This document shows, in pieces, positions 7,616 to 16,154 of a stretch of DNA of 64,000 nucleotides. This DNA comes from SIG607 sp045601805 (GTDB lineage: Bacteria > Bacillota > Clostridia > Oscillospirales > Acutalibacteraceae). How positions within the stretch are numbered: position 1 is the stretch's first letter; every line of letters begins with the position of its first letter. The stretch spans positions 1 to 64,000 of the forward strand of contig JAZSAJ010000025.1 in the NCBI GenBank assembly GCA_045601805.1. Reading direction: 5' to 3'. Both the position numbers and the translations under genes were made by a program. The notes beneath the pieces are model-generated. The model searched no databases and was not told the origin of the DNA. It saw nothing but the letters and a program-made list of their open reading frames with translations.

Positions 7616-8942
7616 TGGCAATTCTGCGCCAAGTAACAGGCCCAACGCTGCCGGTTATTGGCAACCCGTTTATTTCTTGAAAAACATAAACCGCGTCACG
7701 CGTACTGTCGCCATAAAAACCATCTGGGGTAACGGGCGGTATTCGTGTATCGTTTTTAGCAATTGCGGCTAAATAGGTTTGCAAATTTAAAACATTTTCG
7801 CCAACACTGCCCGGGGTTAAAAAATATCCCGGGTAAAGTTTTGCGTATTTGCCCGAATAGTCACTTGGCAGTGCCGAAACAACATCGCTATACAACCCCA
7901 CAATTAAATCCCAAGTGGTTCTGTCTACAACACCCGTTGGTGCTACACCAAAATTGTTTTGAAAAACCTGAACTGCATTTTTTGTGTTTACATCAAATTG
8001 CGAAGTTATTGGAAAGGCGTTAAGATTTGAGTTAAAATATGCCAAAACATTTAGGTAATACTGTATTGTTTCTACTTCAATTCCGCTGTTGCCTTCGCTT
8101 AAATCGGTAGAAAACTGCAATGTGGCTTCATCGTACGAAACGCCCTCGCTTATAAGTTCGCCAAGCCCCTTTACGCCATTATAATATCGCTTAATTTCGT
8201 ACCATGTTTTTTTATCAACCGTACCTGTTCTCTCTAAATTAAATATTTCTTGGAATTTGCGAACCGCATTTTCGGTTGCGCGGTCGTAAATACCTGTGGT
8301 TATTTCAATATAAGGAATAGCGGGGTAGTTTTGCCCAATTCGGTTTAGTTGCTGTTGTATTATTTTAACATCGTTGCCTGCCATACCCACCATTAAAGGT
8401 GAACCGGGGTAACTCTCGGTAACATCTTGCACGGGCGCATTTTCTACTATGTTTATGTTGTTCCCGTAATAATTCCTTAAAATTTCAATTGGGGTTAAGC
8501 CACTGTTTGCTAAATCAACCGTACCCCACTGCGAAAGCCCTGCGCAAGTAGAGGTTGTTCCGTTGCAAAAGGAAGTAAAAAAAGGTTGCACTTCGCCTTC
8601 TTCAACTACATAATCGTTAAAAATTTCGTCTACAATGTTATCTATGTTTTCGTAAGTTTCTCTGCCTTGTTGGTATGTTTGGTCAAAGGCGGTGGTAGAA
8701 GTTATGTCAAAATCGTACCCACGCGAAGGATACCATTCGGTATAAATACGATTTAGTGCAAAGGTGGTTATGGCATAAATGTTGGCACGCAAAGCGCTTT
8801 CGGGCCAGGTTGGGTAAATTTCGCCCGATGCAACATTTTTTATATAAGACACAAACGGTACCGTTACATTTTCGGCAGGGCTGTCGGGTCTGCCCAAATG
8901 CACCGTAATTTGTGTTGGTATAACGGGTGTAAGTACCGCCAA
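7575..8942 (-). CDS. SpoIID-like domain protein with three peptidoglycan-binding repeats
   Basis: The 455-residue product has an N-terminal SpoIID/LytB-like segment around residues 30-165. This includes SYIKNVASGEIYPTWPESAL, the pattern seen in amidase enhancers and the sporulation transglycosylase SpoIID. Three peptidoglycan-binding_1 repeats follow, near residues 180-255, 280-355 and 375-450, each with a V-x-x-x-Q-x-x-L start and an F-Q-x-x-x-G core. No signal peptide is visible, which is odd for a wall enzyme and suggests mother-cell or spore-coat deployment. The start is TTG 8942 behind GGGGGAAG, which lies inside the end of the upstream gene. Probable role: cortex or wall remodelling in sporulation. 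Confidence 0.75.
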   Translation of the reverse strand: MAVLTPVIPTQITVHLGRPDSPAENVTVPFVSYIKNVASGEIYPTWPESALRANIYAITTFALNRIYTEWYPSRGYDFDITSTTAFDQTYQQGRETYENIDNIVDEIFNDYVVEEGEVQPFFTSFCNGTTSTCAGLSQWGTVDLANSGLTPIEILRNYYGNNINIVENAPVQDVTESYPGSPLMVGMAGNDVKIIQQQLNRIGQNYPAIPYIEITTGIYDRATENAVRKFQEIFNLERTGTVDKKTWYEIKRYYNGVKGLGELISEGVSYDEATLQFSTDLSEGNSGIEVETIQYYLNVLAYFNSNLNAFPITSQFDVNTKNAVQVFQNNFGVAPTGVVDRTTWDLIVGLYSDVVSALPSDYSGKYAKLYPGYFLTPGSVGENVLNLQTYLAAIAKNDTRIPPVTPDGFYGDSTRDAVYVFQEINGLPITGSVGPVTWRRIAINYDALVDANLIS

Positions 8943-9317
8943 TTAAACTTCCCCCTTTGGTAAAATGTTGGTGGTTTCGCCGGTTTGGTTGCTTGAAAAA
9001 TCATAAGTTAAATCTACCGCTAAAAGCGAATTTATACCGCTATATACCGCCGCACCGTTTATTACTTTTTTTAAAAAATCGGCTGCCTCTATTTTTACGG
9101 TGTAATACGCCGCCGAACTGCCTGCATTTTGCGATGTTTGTGAAAGCGAAAAATCGGGCGCAGGAAGTGTTATTACTTCGGTTTTTCCGCTTTCATTGGT
9201 AACAAAATTATTTATAAACATTCCGTTTTGGTCAAAAACAGTTACAACCGCACTTTTTACAGGGTAAAGCCCCTTTGAATGTGTAACCGCAACAGTTAAA
9301 AATCCCGTTTCGTTCAT
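8943..9317 (-). CDS. Small beta-sandwich-like protein (carboxypeptidase regulatory-like), unknown function
   Basis: This 124-residue protein has the look of a CarboxypepD_reg/transthyretin-like fold: short hydrophobic strands, a central AVVTVFDQNGMF segment and a YYTVKIEAADF segment. It has no signal peptide. It sits immediately upstream of the SpoIID/peptidoglycan-binding gene, whose ribosome-binding site is within its last codons, so the two are probably made together and may form a complex. I chose ATG 9317 because AAGGAG lies 12 bp upstream; the longer frame from 9371 starts inside a hairpin. Function is not known from sequence. Confidence 0.7.
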   Translation of the reverse strand: MNETGFLTVAVTHSKGLYPVKSAVVTVFDQNGMFINNFVTNESGKTEVITLPAPDFSLSQTSQNAGSSAAYYTVKIEAADFLKKVINGAAVYSGINSLLAVDLTYDFSSNQTGETTNILPKGEV

Positions 9318-9348
9318 AGTATATATCATCTCCTTATAAAATAATATG

Positions 9349-9383
9349 AGCCCCTTGCACACAAGGTGCAAGGGGCTTTTTTT
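9349..9383 (+). terminator. Strong hairpin with plus-strand T-tract between two minus-strand genes
   Basis: AGCCCCTTGCAC (9349-9360) pairs with GTGCAAGGGGCT (9366-9377), a 12-bp perfect stem, followed by seven T on the plus strand. On the minus strand the stem is followed only by CATATTATTTTAT, so termination there would be weaker. Confidence 0.75.
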
Positions 9384-9388
9384 AATTA

Positions 9389-11023
9389 TTAAAATTCTAC
9401 CGATATAACCGAACCTGTTGGGCTTAAATTAAGCGTTATGCTATCGCCCACATTTAAGAAAACAAGTTTTTCCGAAAGGGATACAGGAACAATATAAATT
9501 TCTTCGCTATCGTCTATTTGAATATAATAACAGGTTTCGCCGCCTTTTACTGCAGTTGCTATTTTGCCAACAGCCCCCGTAACAGCGCTAACTTCACCGC
9601 CAAAACTTACCGAATTATCTTGTTTAAGGCGGTTAATGTAATCGTTCTTTGCGGCAGACACGCTGTTGCCCGTACCAACAATTTGATACTGCTGAACATC
9701 TACAAAGGCATACATTTTAACCAGCCCTGCGCCGTCTTTAAGCGACATAAAATAACTTGGGCGGTTGTTTACATTAAGCAAAAGCGGAAATGTTGCATTG
9801 TAGCCAAGGTGCTGTACCTGACCTTCTGCCGAACTCATTGCCGAATATTCTTCGGCGCCCGGTATAGCGTAATATTTGGTTTCCTTTGTTCGCAAATTAC
9901 AAAGCACAAAACCAACATTAGATTCATCGCTTGTAACCGAAGTTATACCTGTATACAAATAAACATCATCGTTAATAGCAAGGTAATTATATCCGTCGGT
10001 TGGCTGTAAAACGCCCTTTTGACCAAAAATTGAATTAAGGTAACCTGAACGGTATTTGCCGTTATAAACAAGTTGTTCAATTATTAAAGAAGAATCAAAC
10101 ACCTGGTCAACCCAACTTGGTATTTCATTTAATGGGTAATACTTATGTTCGCCGTTTACGGCATTTACAAGCACCGCACCGCCAATGTCTTTACCGCTAA
10201 AAAGCCCAATTTTATAAGAAACTGTTGATGCCACAAAATAAGGCGTGCCGTTATCGTCTATTTCAAAAGAAACGCTGTCAAAAATTTTGGTGGGGTACTT
10301 AAACCTTAAATACCTGTAAATATTGCGCATAAAATATTCGCTTTCGGAATATTTAATGCCTTTATTTAAGCGAACAAGCGAAGTTTCTTGGGTGGTCATA
10401 TCAACCGTAATATAAGCAGGTATGCCGTCTTTTTGGTTGTTTAGCCACTTAATTGCATCACCGTAAGCCAACGGTGTAACACGCACAGGTTTGCCTTTAT
10501 AGTTTATTTGGGTGTAATCGGGCAAAATTTCAAACTGCGAAACCAAATCTGCCATTTCGCCAAGTTTACGCTGACCAAGGCGCATTGCGGTGTCGCGGTC
10601 AACAACGGGAATTTGCTCCATTGTTATTTCGGCAACATCACTTGCAAAATCGCCGTCGCTTATTGAAAGAAGTTTGTTGTATCTTGTTGCATTAAAAAAC
10701 TGCGAACCAATAACCGATGCAATTAACGAAAGCACAATTACAACGCCAACCGTTAAAACGCCAACCTTAATTGGCGCAGAAAAACTTTTAAAACTTTCTT
10801 TAAAACTTTTTTGCACATAGGTTTTTTTAATAAACTTATCTTTAATGAAAATAAATATATCACTAAATGCGCTAATAACAACTGCGGCAATTACCGAAAA
10901 GCAAAAAAATGTCCAAAATTCTTTGCTTCTTATGTTAATTGGGGGCAGCGTAAACCAAAACGCCACAAAGGTAACCGCCAACCAAATTAATGCTTTTACT
11001 AAAAATCTTAATGGTTTTTTCAT
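9389..11023 (-). CDS. Membrane protein with large extracytoplasmic domain, unknown function
   Basis: I do not recognise this 544-residue protein. It has three hydrophobic segments near the N-terminus (about residues 10-26, 40-58 and 88-110). Roughly 430 mostly beta-rich residues follow, predicted outside the membrane, with repeated blocks of the type YLAINDDVYLYTGITSV and IYIVPVSLSEKLVFLNVGDS, reminiscent of PepSY-like or beta-propeller surfaces without a clear signature. No catalytic motif is visible. It follows cysK by 11 bp and may be transcribed with the pyrimidine/cysK run. The RBS AAGAGG precedes ATG 11023. Confidence 0.7.
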   Translation of the reverse strand: MKKPLRFLVKALIWLAVTFVAFWFTLPPINIRSKEFWTFFCFSVIAAVVISAFSDIFIFIKDKFIKKTYVQKSFKESFKSFSAPIKVGVLTVGVVIVLSLIASVIGSQFFNATRYNKLLSISDGDFASDVAEITMEQIPVVDRDTAMRLGQRKLGEMADLVSQFEILPDYTQINYKGKPVRVTPLAYGDAIKWLNNQKDGIPAYITVDMTTQETSLVRLNKGIKYSESEYFMRNIYRYLRFKYPTKIFDSVSFEIDDNGTPYFVASTVSYKIGLFSGKDIGGAVLVNAVNGEHKYYPLNEIPSWVDQVFDSSLIIEQLVYNGKYRSGYLNSIFGQKGVLQPTDGYNYLAINDDVYLYTGITSVTSDESNVGFVLCNLRTKETKYYAIPGAEEYSAMSSAEGQVQHLGYNATFPLLLNVNNRPSYFMSLKDGAGLVKMYAFVDVQQYQIVGTGNSVSAAKNDYINRLKQDNSVSFGGEVSAVTGAVGKIATAVKGGETCYYIQIDDSEEIYIVPVSLSEKLVFLNVGDSITLNLSPTGSVISVEF

Positions 11024-11034
11024 TTTTTTACCTC

Positions 11035-11955
11035 TTAAAATAAATCTGTAGATAAATATCTTTCGCCTGTGTCAGGAAGAACTGACACAACCGTTTTGCC
11101 GCGGTTTTCTTTGGCAAGTTTTACTGCGGCGGCAATGGCTGCGCCCGAAGAAATGCCAACAAGCAAACCCTCACTCTTTGCAAAAAGACGCGCCATTTCG
11201 TATGCTTCTTCTTTTGTTACAGTAATAATTTTGTCTATAACAGCGGTATCAAGAACTTTTGGCACAAAACCTGCGCCAATGCCCTGAATTGCGTGTTTGC
11301 CAGGCCCTTTGCCCGAAAGCACCGCGCTGTCACTTGGTTCAACCGCAACAACGGTAATATCTTTCTTTTGTTCTTTTAAATATTTCCCTGCGCCTGTTAT
11401 TGTACCGCCAGTACCAACACCGCAAACCAAAAAATCAATTTCGCCGTTTGTTTGTTCATAAATTTCGGGGCCTGTTGTTTTATAATGCGCAAGTGCATTG
11501 TTTTGGTTATTAAATTGGCTGGGTATAAAGGCGTTTTCGGTAGTTTTGGCAATTTCTTCTGCCTTTTTAATTGCACCGCTCATACCGTCTTTCGCGTCTG
11601 TCAGCACAACTTCGGCACCAAAAGCGCGCATTAGTTTAATGCGTTCTTCACTCATATTGCTTGGCATTACAATTATTGCTTTATAGCCCTTTGCACATGA
11701 AATTGCGCAAAGTGCAATGCCTGTGTTACCGCTTGTTGGCTCAATAATTACACTATCCGCTTTTAATTGTCCGCTTTCTTCTGCCGCTTTTATCATATAA
11801 AGCGCGGCGCGGTCTTTTGCGCTGTGTGCAGGGTTAAAACTTTCAAGTTTAAAAAGCAAATTCGCATTTAAACCAAGTTTTTTTATAAGTGCTTTTGGGC
11901 AATAAAGCGGTGTATTACCCACAAGTTCTAAAAAGGAATTATAAATTTTTGCCAC
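11035..11955 (-). CDS. cysK: Cysteine synthase (O-acetylserine sulfhydrylase)
   Basis: CysK makes cysteine from O-acetylserine and sulfide using pyridoxal phosphate in the cytoplasm. The 306-residue product is full length. It shows ELVGNTP near residue 10, the PLP-lysine motif SAKDRA near residue 46, the substrate loop EPTSGNTGIAL near 69 and the phosphate-binding GTGGTITG near 178. The PLP-lysine motif is SAKDRA rather than the common SVKDR, a conservative change. The start codon is GTG 11955 with GAGGTGGG upstream. It lies 19 bp after pyrB, suggesting read-through from the pyrimidine operon. Confidence 0.95.
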   Translation of the reverse strand: MAKIYNSFLELVGNTPLYCPKALIKKLGLNANLLFKLESFNPAHSAKDRAALYMIKAAEESGQLKADSVIIEPTSGNTGIALCAISCAKGYKAIIVMPSNMSEERIKLMRAFGAEVVLTDAKDGMSGAIKKAEEIAKTTENAFIPSQFNNQNNALAHYKTTGPEIYEQTNGEIDFLVCGVGTGGTITGAGKYLKEQKKDITVVAVEPSDSAVLSGKGPGKHAIQGIGAGFVPKVLDTAVIDKIITVTKEEAYEMARLFAKSEGLLVGISSGAAIAAAVKLAKENRGKTVVSVLPDTGERYLSTDLF

Positions 11956-11974
11956 TTTTTACCCACCTCTTTTT

Positions 11975-13027
11975 TTAAAGTTTGTTTTCGCAGTATGCGC
12001 AACGGCATTCGCCGTCTTTAACTGTGGCAAGTTGAACAAGTTCTTGTTCGGTTGCCATTATACACCTATCACTATTACATTTTTTGTCGGTTTTTATAAA
12101 GTTATGCTTGTTTTCGCCTTTTTCTTTTAAAAGTTTTAAAATTAAAGCCATTCGCATATATTTGCCGTTTAAAGCCTGTTTAAAGTAACACGCTCTGGGG
12201 TCATTATCAACCAAAACGCTAATTTCATTTACGCGCGGAAGCGGATGCATTACACACAAATCACCTTTTGCAAGGTTAAGTTTTTCTAAATCAAGCACAT
12301 AACTGTTTTTTAAGCGTTCGTACTGGTCTATATCGGAAAATCTTTCGCGCTGAATTCTTGTCATATAAAGAATGTCAAGGTTGCCAATTTGTTCTTCTAA
12401 ACTGTCTGTCACGGTAATTTCCATACCGGCACTTTCGGCTTCTTTTACCAAATATTCGGGCAAAGCCAATTCCTTGGGCGAAATTAAAACAAGTTTAATG
12501 TTTTTATAGCGGGAAAGCGCGTTAATTAAAGAATGTACCGTTCTGCCGTAAAGCAAATCACCGCAAAAGCCAACAGTTAAGTTATTAAAACCACCTTTTT
12601 CGCGGTAAATTGTTAATAAATCGGCTAAAGTTTGAGTGGGGTGACAATGTCCGCCGTCGCCCGCGTTTATAACAGGAATAGTTGCATTTTGTGCCGCCAC
12701 AAACGGTGCGCCTGCTTTTGGGTGGCGCATTGCAATAATATCGGCATAGCAACTAACAACCTTTGCGGTATCGGCAACACTTTCGCCCTTTGATGCCGAA
12801 GAACTGTCAGCATCGCTAAAACCAATTACGCTGCCGCCAAGTTCAAGCATTGCCGCTTCAAAGGATAAGCGGGTGCGGGTAGATGGTTCAAAAAACAAGG
12901 TTGCAAGTTTTTTATTTTTACACGCGTTTTGGTATTTTTTAGGGCGATTGGCAATATCCACCGCCGTTTTAATAAGGTCGTTTAATTCCGTTACGCTTAA
13001 ATCAACAATATCAATAATACTTCTCAT
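11975..13027 (-). CDS. pyrB: Aspartate carbamoyltransferase catalytic chain fused to a PyrI-type zinc domain
   Basis: This enzyme joins carbamoyl phosphate and aspartate, the committed step of pyrimidine synthesis. Residues 1-305 are a complete ATCase catalytic chain with the carbamoyl-phosphate motif STRTRLSFE near residue 50 and the HPLPR motif near 262. The extra 45-residue tail carries C317-x4-C322 and C343-x2-C346, the spacing pattern of the zinc domain of the regulatory chain PyrI. The PyrI nucleotide-binding domain is absent. The tail may therefore mediate assembly without allosteric CTP/ATP control. It overlaps no neighbour; pyrE ends 5 bp upstream, and AAAGGAATAAT precedes ATG 13027. 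Confidence 0.93.
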   Translation of the reverse strand: MRSIIDIVDLSVTELNDLIKTAVDIANRPKKYQNACKNKKLATLFFEPSTRTRLSFEAAMLELGGSVIGFSDADSSSASKGESVADTAKVVSCYADIIAMRHPKAGAPFVAAQNATIPVINAGDGGHCHPTQTLADLLTIYREKGGFNNLTVGFCGDLLYGRTVHSLINALSRYKNIKLVLISPKELALPEYLVKEAESAGMEITVTDSLEEQIGNLDILYMTRIQRERFSDIDQYERLKNSYVLDLEKLNLAKGDLCVMHPLPRVNEISVLVDNDPRACYFKQALNGKYMRMALILKLLKEKGENKHNFIKTDKKCNSDRCIMATEQELVQLATVKDGECRCAYCENKL

Positions 13028-13031
13028 TATA

Positions 13032-13685
13032 TTATTCCTTTGCGCCGTTAATTTTTAAGTAATTTTTAATTCGCTGAACATTGTCACGGTTCTTTTCGTC
13101 TTCGCTTAAATATTCAATAATATCGTAAACATCAACAACCGAATAAACGGGGAAACCAAATTCTTCGCCCACTTCTGCCATTGCGCTTTTTTCGGTTTTG
13201 CCCTTTTCTTTGCGGTCAACCATTACAAAAACGGCGCTTACCTTTGCTTTTAAACCGCTTAAAATTTCCATACTTTCTCTTATTGCTGTTCCTGCGGTTA
13301 TAACATCTTCCACAATAACAATTTCTTCACCGTCGCCCGGTTTATAGCCAACAAAAACACCGCCTTCGCCGTGGTCTTTTTCTTCTTTGCGGTTAAAGAA
13401 GAAAGGCACATCAAGGCCTTGTTTTGCCAAAGCAACGGCAACCGACACCGCAATGGGAATACCTTTATATGCAGGACCGTATAAAACGGTTTTTTTATTG
13501 CCGATTTTTTCTAAATATGCTTTTGCATAAAATTCGCCAAGTTTTTGAATTTGTTCGCCTGTTTTAATATCGCCTGCGTTAATAAAATAGGGTATTTTTC
13601 TGCCCGATTTTGCGGTAAAATCGCCAAACTTTAAAACGCCTGCGCCCTTTAAAAACTGTATAAACTCTCTTTTATAGCTTTCCAT
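13032..13685 (-). CDS. pyrE: Orotate phosphoribosyltransferase
   Basis: PyrE transfers phosphoribose from PRPP to orotate to give OMP. The 217-residue product is complete and has the phosphoribosyltransferase PRPP-binding motif IVIVEDVITAGTAI near residue 122. It also has the upstream loop region NRKEEKDHGEGGVFVG that closes over the active site, and SGRKIPYFINAGD near residue 26. GGAGGAACAACA precedes ATG 13685. It is separated from pyrF by a 128-bp spacer containing a long inverted repeat, the only large gap in the pyr gene run. Confidence 0.95.
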   Translation of the reverse strand: MESYKREFIQFLKGAGVLKFGDFTAKSGRKIPYFINAGDIKTGEQIQKLGEFYAKAYLEKIGNKKTVLYGPAYKGIPIAVSVAVALAKQGLDVPFFFNRKEEKDHGEGGVFVGYKPGDGEEIVIVEDVITAGTAIRESMEILSGLKAKVSAVFVMVDRKEKGKTEKSAMAEVGEEFGFPVYSVVDVYDIIEYLSEDEKNRDNVQRIKNYLKINGAKE

Positions 13686-13693
13686 TGTTGTTC

Positions 13694-13812
13694 CTCCGTA
13701 ACAAGTAATAAATAATAAATAAGAAAGAAGAAAGAAAAAAGAAAAAAGAATAAAATCGGTGTCGGCAAAGCCGACGTATTTATTATTTATTCTTTATTAT
13801 TTATTCTTTAAA
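13694..13812. repeat. Intergenic inverted-repeat element between pyrF and pyrE
   Basis: The arm AATAATAAATAAGAAAG (starting near 13711) is complementary to the TTCTTTATTATTTATT stretch near 13790-13805. Between them lie a purine-rich run and a central hairpin GTCGGC-AAA-GCCGAC (13761-13775). No coding frame is evident. It resembles a non-autonomous miniature element or REP-like hairpin. Confidence 0.6.
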
Positions 13813-13813
13813 T

Positions 13814-14512
13814 TTACCCAATAAATTCTTCGCAACATCTTTCGTATGCGGCAACAGGGTCACTGGCGGCGGTTATGGGTCTGCCAACAACAATATAGTC
13901 GCTGCCAATTTTTTTGGCTTCAGCCGGTGTCATAACGCGTTTTTGGTCGCCAATGTCACCGTCAGCAAAACGAACACCGGGGGTAACGGTAATAAACTCT
14001 TTACCGCAAACGCCGTGTACCTTTTCGGCCTCAAGGGGTGAACACACAACACCGTCAAGCCCTGCGTTTTTAGCGGTTTCTGCATAGTGCATTACAACTT
14101 TATCTATGGGTTTTTCAATAAGTAAATCTTTTTCCATTATTTCTTGGTCGGTTGAAGTAAGTTGTGTAACGGCAATTAAAATGGGTCTTGTGCCGTCTTC
14201 ACGGGTTAGTCCCTCTATTGCCGAAGCCATCATTCGTGAAGTACCTGCGGCGTGAAGATTTGTCATATCAACATCCAAGCGTGATAATACCGCCATACTT
14301 TTTTTAACGGTGTTTGGTATGTCGTGAAGTTTTAAATCAAGAAAAATTTTGTGTCCGCGCTCTTTTATTTCCTTTACAATACTGGGGCCTTCGGCATAAA
14401 AAAGTTCCATACCAATTTTAACAAACGGTTTTTTGCCCTTAAACTGTTCTAAAAAAGTTAAAGTTTGTTCTTTACTTGCAAAGTCACAAGCAATAATTAC
14501 ATCTTTTCCCAT
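13814..14512 (-). CDS. pyrF: Orotidine 5'-phosphate decarboxylase
   Basis: PyrF decarboxylates OMP to UMP, the last step of the pathway. The 232-residue product is of the usual length for the bacterial type I enzyme. It has the catalytic charged cluster in KIFLDLKLHDIPNTVKKSM around residues 54-72, the C-terminal loop GVRFADGDIGDQKRVMTP and the phosphate-binding DYIVVGRPI segment near residue 210. Its ATG (14512) shares one base with the TAA of pyrD, so translation is likely coupled. Confidence 0.95.
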   Translation of the reverse strand: MGKDVIIACDFASKEQTLTFLEQFKGKKPFVKIGMELFYAEGPSIVKEIKERGHKIFLDLKLHDIPNTVKKSMAVLSRLDVDMTNLHAAGTSRMMASAIEGLTREDGTRPILIAVTQLTSTDQEIMEKDLLIEKPIDKVVMHYAETAKNAGLDGVVCSPLEAEKVHGVCGKEFITVTPGVRFADGDIGDQKRVMTPAEAKKIGSDYIVVGRPITAASDPVAAYERCCEEFIG

Positions 14513-15423
14513 TATTTTACTCCTTTAATTATTTTGCTTAAACTGTTTATGCCGTATTTTTCCATTACTGCGGGAAGTTCTGCGATTATGTTTTTACAAG
14601 CAAACGGCTGAATTAAATTTGCCGCGCCAACTTCTACTGCGGTGGCGCCTGCAAGCATCATTTCAATAACATCTTCGGCGCTGCTAACACCGCCCATACC
14701 AACAACCGGCACTTTAACGGCGTTTGCCACCTGGTAAACCATTCGCACTGCCACAGGGAATATTGCGCTGCCCGAAAAACCGCCCATTTTGTTTGCAATT
14801 ACGGGTTTACGCGTTTTTAAATCTATTCGCATACCCAAAAGGGTGTTTATTAAACTAATTCCGTCGGCGCCCTCTGCTTCACACGCCTTTGCAATTTCAA
14901 CAATATCGGTTACATTGGGCGAAAGTTTTATAATTACGGGTTTTGTGGTTACCTCTTTTACCGCCTTTACAACACTTGCGGCGGCAGTGGGGCTTGTACC
15001 AAAACTCATTCCGCCGCCGTGAACATTGGGGCAGCTAACATTTACCTCGAACCAGCCAATTTGGTCTTCTTTGTCTAAAAGCGCGCAGGTTTCGGCGTAT
15101 TCGTTTAACGAAAAACCGCTAACATTTGCCATAACAGGTTTACCGAAGCACTTTTTTAGTTTTGGAAGTTCTTCGTTTATTACTGCCATAACACCGGGGT
15201 TTTGAAGCCCAACGGCGTTTATCATACCGCAACTGCATTCGGCAATTCTTGGCGTGGGGTTGCCAAAACGCGCTTCTCGTGTTGTACCCTTAAAAGAGAA
15301 TGTGCCAAGGCAATTTATATCGTAAAACTCGGCAAATTCATAGCCGTAACCAAAGGTACCGCTTGCAGGAATAACAGGGTTATCAAGTGTAATACCGCAA
15401 AGGTTTACTTTTAAATCTGCCAT
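14512..15423 (-). CDS. pyrD: Dihydroorotate dehydrogenase, class 1B catalytic subunit
   Basis: PyrD oxidises dihydroorotate to orotate with FMN. The 303-residue product has class 1 features: NPVIPASGTFGYG near residue 14, NVSCPN near 127 with the catalytic Cys, and VVGMGGVSSAEDVIEMM near 239. The next upstream gene encodes the PyrK electron-transfer subunit and overlaps it by 13 bp, so this is the NAD-linked class 1B heterotetramer rather than the fumarate-dependent class 1A enzyme. Confidence 0.95.
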   Translation of the reverse strand: MADLKVNLCGITLDNPVIPASGTFGYGYEFAEFYDINCLGTFSFKGTTREARFGNPTPRIAECSCGMINAVGLQNPGVMAVINEELPKLKKCFGKPVMANVSGFSLNEYAETCALLDKEDQIGWFEVNVSCPNVHGGGMSFGTSPTAAASVVKAVKEVTTKPVIIKLSPNVTDIVEIAKACEAEGADGISLINTLLGMRIDLKTRKPVIANKMGGFSGSAIFPVAVRMVYQVANAVKVPVVGMGGVSSAEDVIEMMLAGATAVEVGAANLIQPFACKNIIAELPAVMEKYGINSLSKIIKGVK

Positions 15424-16142
15424 ATTATTTCCTCCTTTTTAAGCACAGGGCCCTCTTTGCAAATTCGTTTGTTACCTGTAACGGTTTTGCAAGAGCAACC
15501 CATACACGCGCCAAAGCCACAGCCCATTCGTTCTTCAAAACTAAACTGGCCGCTTGTTTTTGAAGTTTTATAAACCGCTTTAAGCATTGGTTCGGGTCCA
15601 CAGGTGTAAAAATAATCGTATGTAAGGCCACTTAGTACATCGGTTACAAAGCCCTTTGTACCAAAACTGCCGTCTACCGTTGTAACATAAACCTCTGCGC
15701 CAAGTTCAGAGAATTCTTCATAATAAAAAATTTCGTCTTTTTTATTAAAGCCAAGTATTACGCTAACCTTTACGCCTTTTTTAATAAGTTCTTTTGCAAG
15801 TTTATAAAGGGGCGGAATACCAACGCCGCCGCCAATTAGCACGGCGTTTTCACCGCAGGGGGTTAAATCGTAACCGTTGCCAAGCCCTGTTAAAATATCA
15901 AGTTCGCCCAAAAGCATTTGGCTAAGTTTTTCGGTGCCTTTGCCCACCACTTTGTAAACCAAAGTTAGTTCGTTTTCGTTTACATCGCAAACCGAAATAG
16001 GACGGCGCAAGTAAAGCCCGTCAATTAAAATATTAACAAACTGACCGGCTTTAATTCCCGAAGTGTCGCCACTAAGTATCATTTCATAAACATTTTCGGT
16101 TAATGAAATGTTTTGTGTAATTTGGAATTTAAGTTGTTTCAT
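15411..16142 (-). CDS. pyrK: Dihydroorotate dehydrogenase electron-transfer subunit
   Basis: PyrK carries FAD and a 2Fe-2S cluster and passes electrons from PyrD to NAD+. The 243-residue protein has the flavin motif LRRPISVCDV near residue 49, the nucleotide-binding GGGVGIPPLYKLA near 107, and a C-terminal cysteine cluster CGFGACMGCSCK plus a further Cys in RICKEGP, matching the ferredoxin-like cluster ligands. It lies between carB and pyrD and overlaps pyrD by 13 bp. Confidence 0.95.
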   Translation of the reverse strand: MKQLKFQITQNISLTENVYEMILSGDTSGIKAGQFVNILIDGLYLRRPISVCDVNENELTLVYKVVGKGTEKLSQMLLGELDILTGLGNGYDLTPCGENAVLIGGGVGIPPLYKLAKELIKKGVKVSVILGFNKKDEIFYYEEFSELGAEVYVTTVDGSFGTKGFVTDVLSGLTYDYFYTCGPEPMLKAVYKTSKTSGQFSFEERMGCGFGACMGCSCKTVTGNKRICKEGPVLKKEEIIWQI

Positions 16143-16154
16143 TATAAATTTCCT

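Noticed and set aside
9518..10009. Plus-strand 163-codon open frame
   Set aside because: Antisense to the 544-residue membrane protein, Cys-rich and without a ribosome-binding site.
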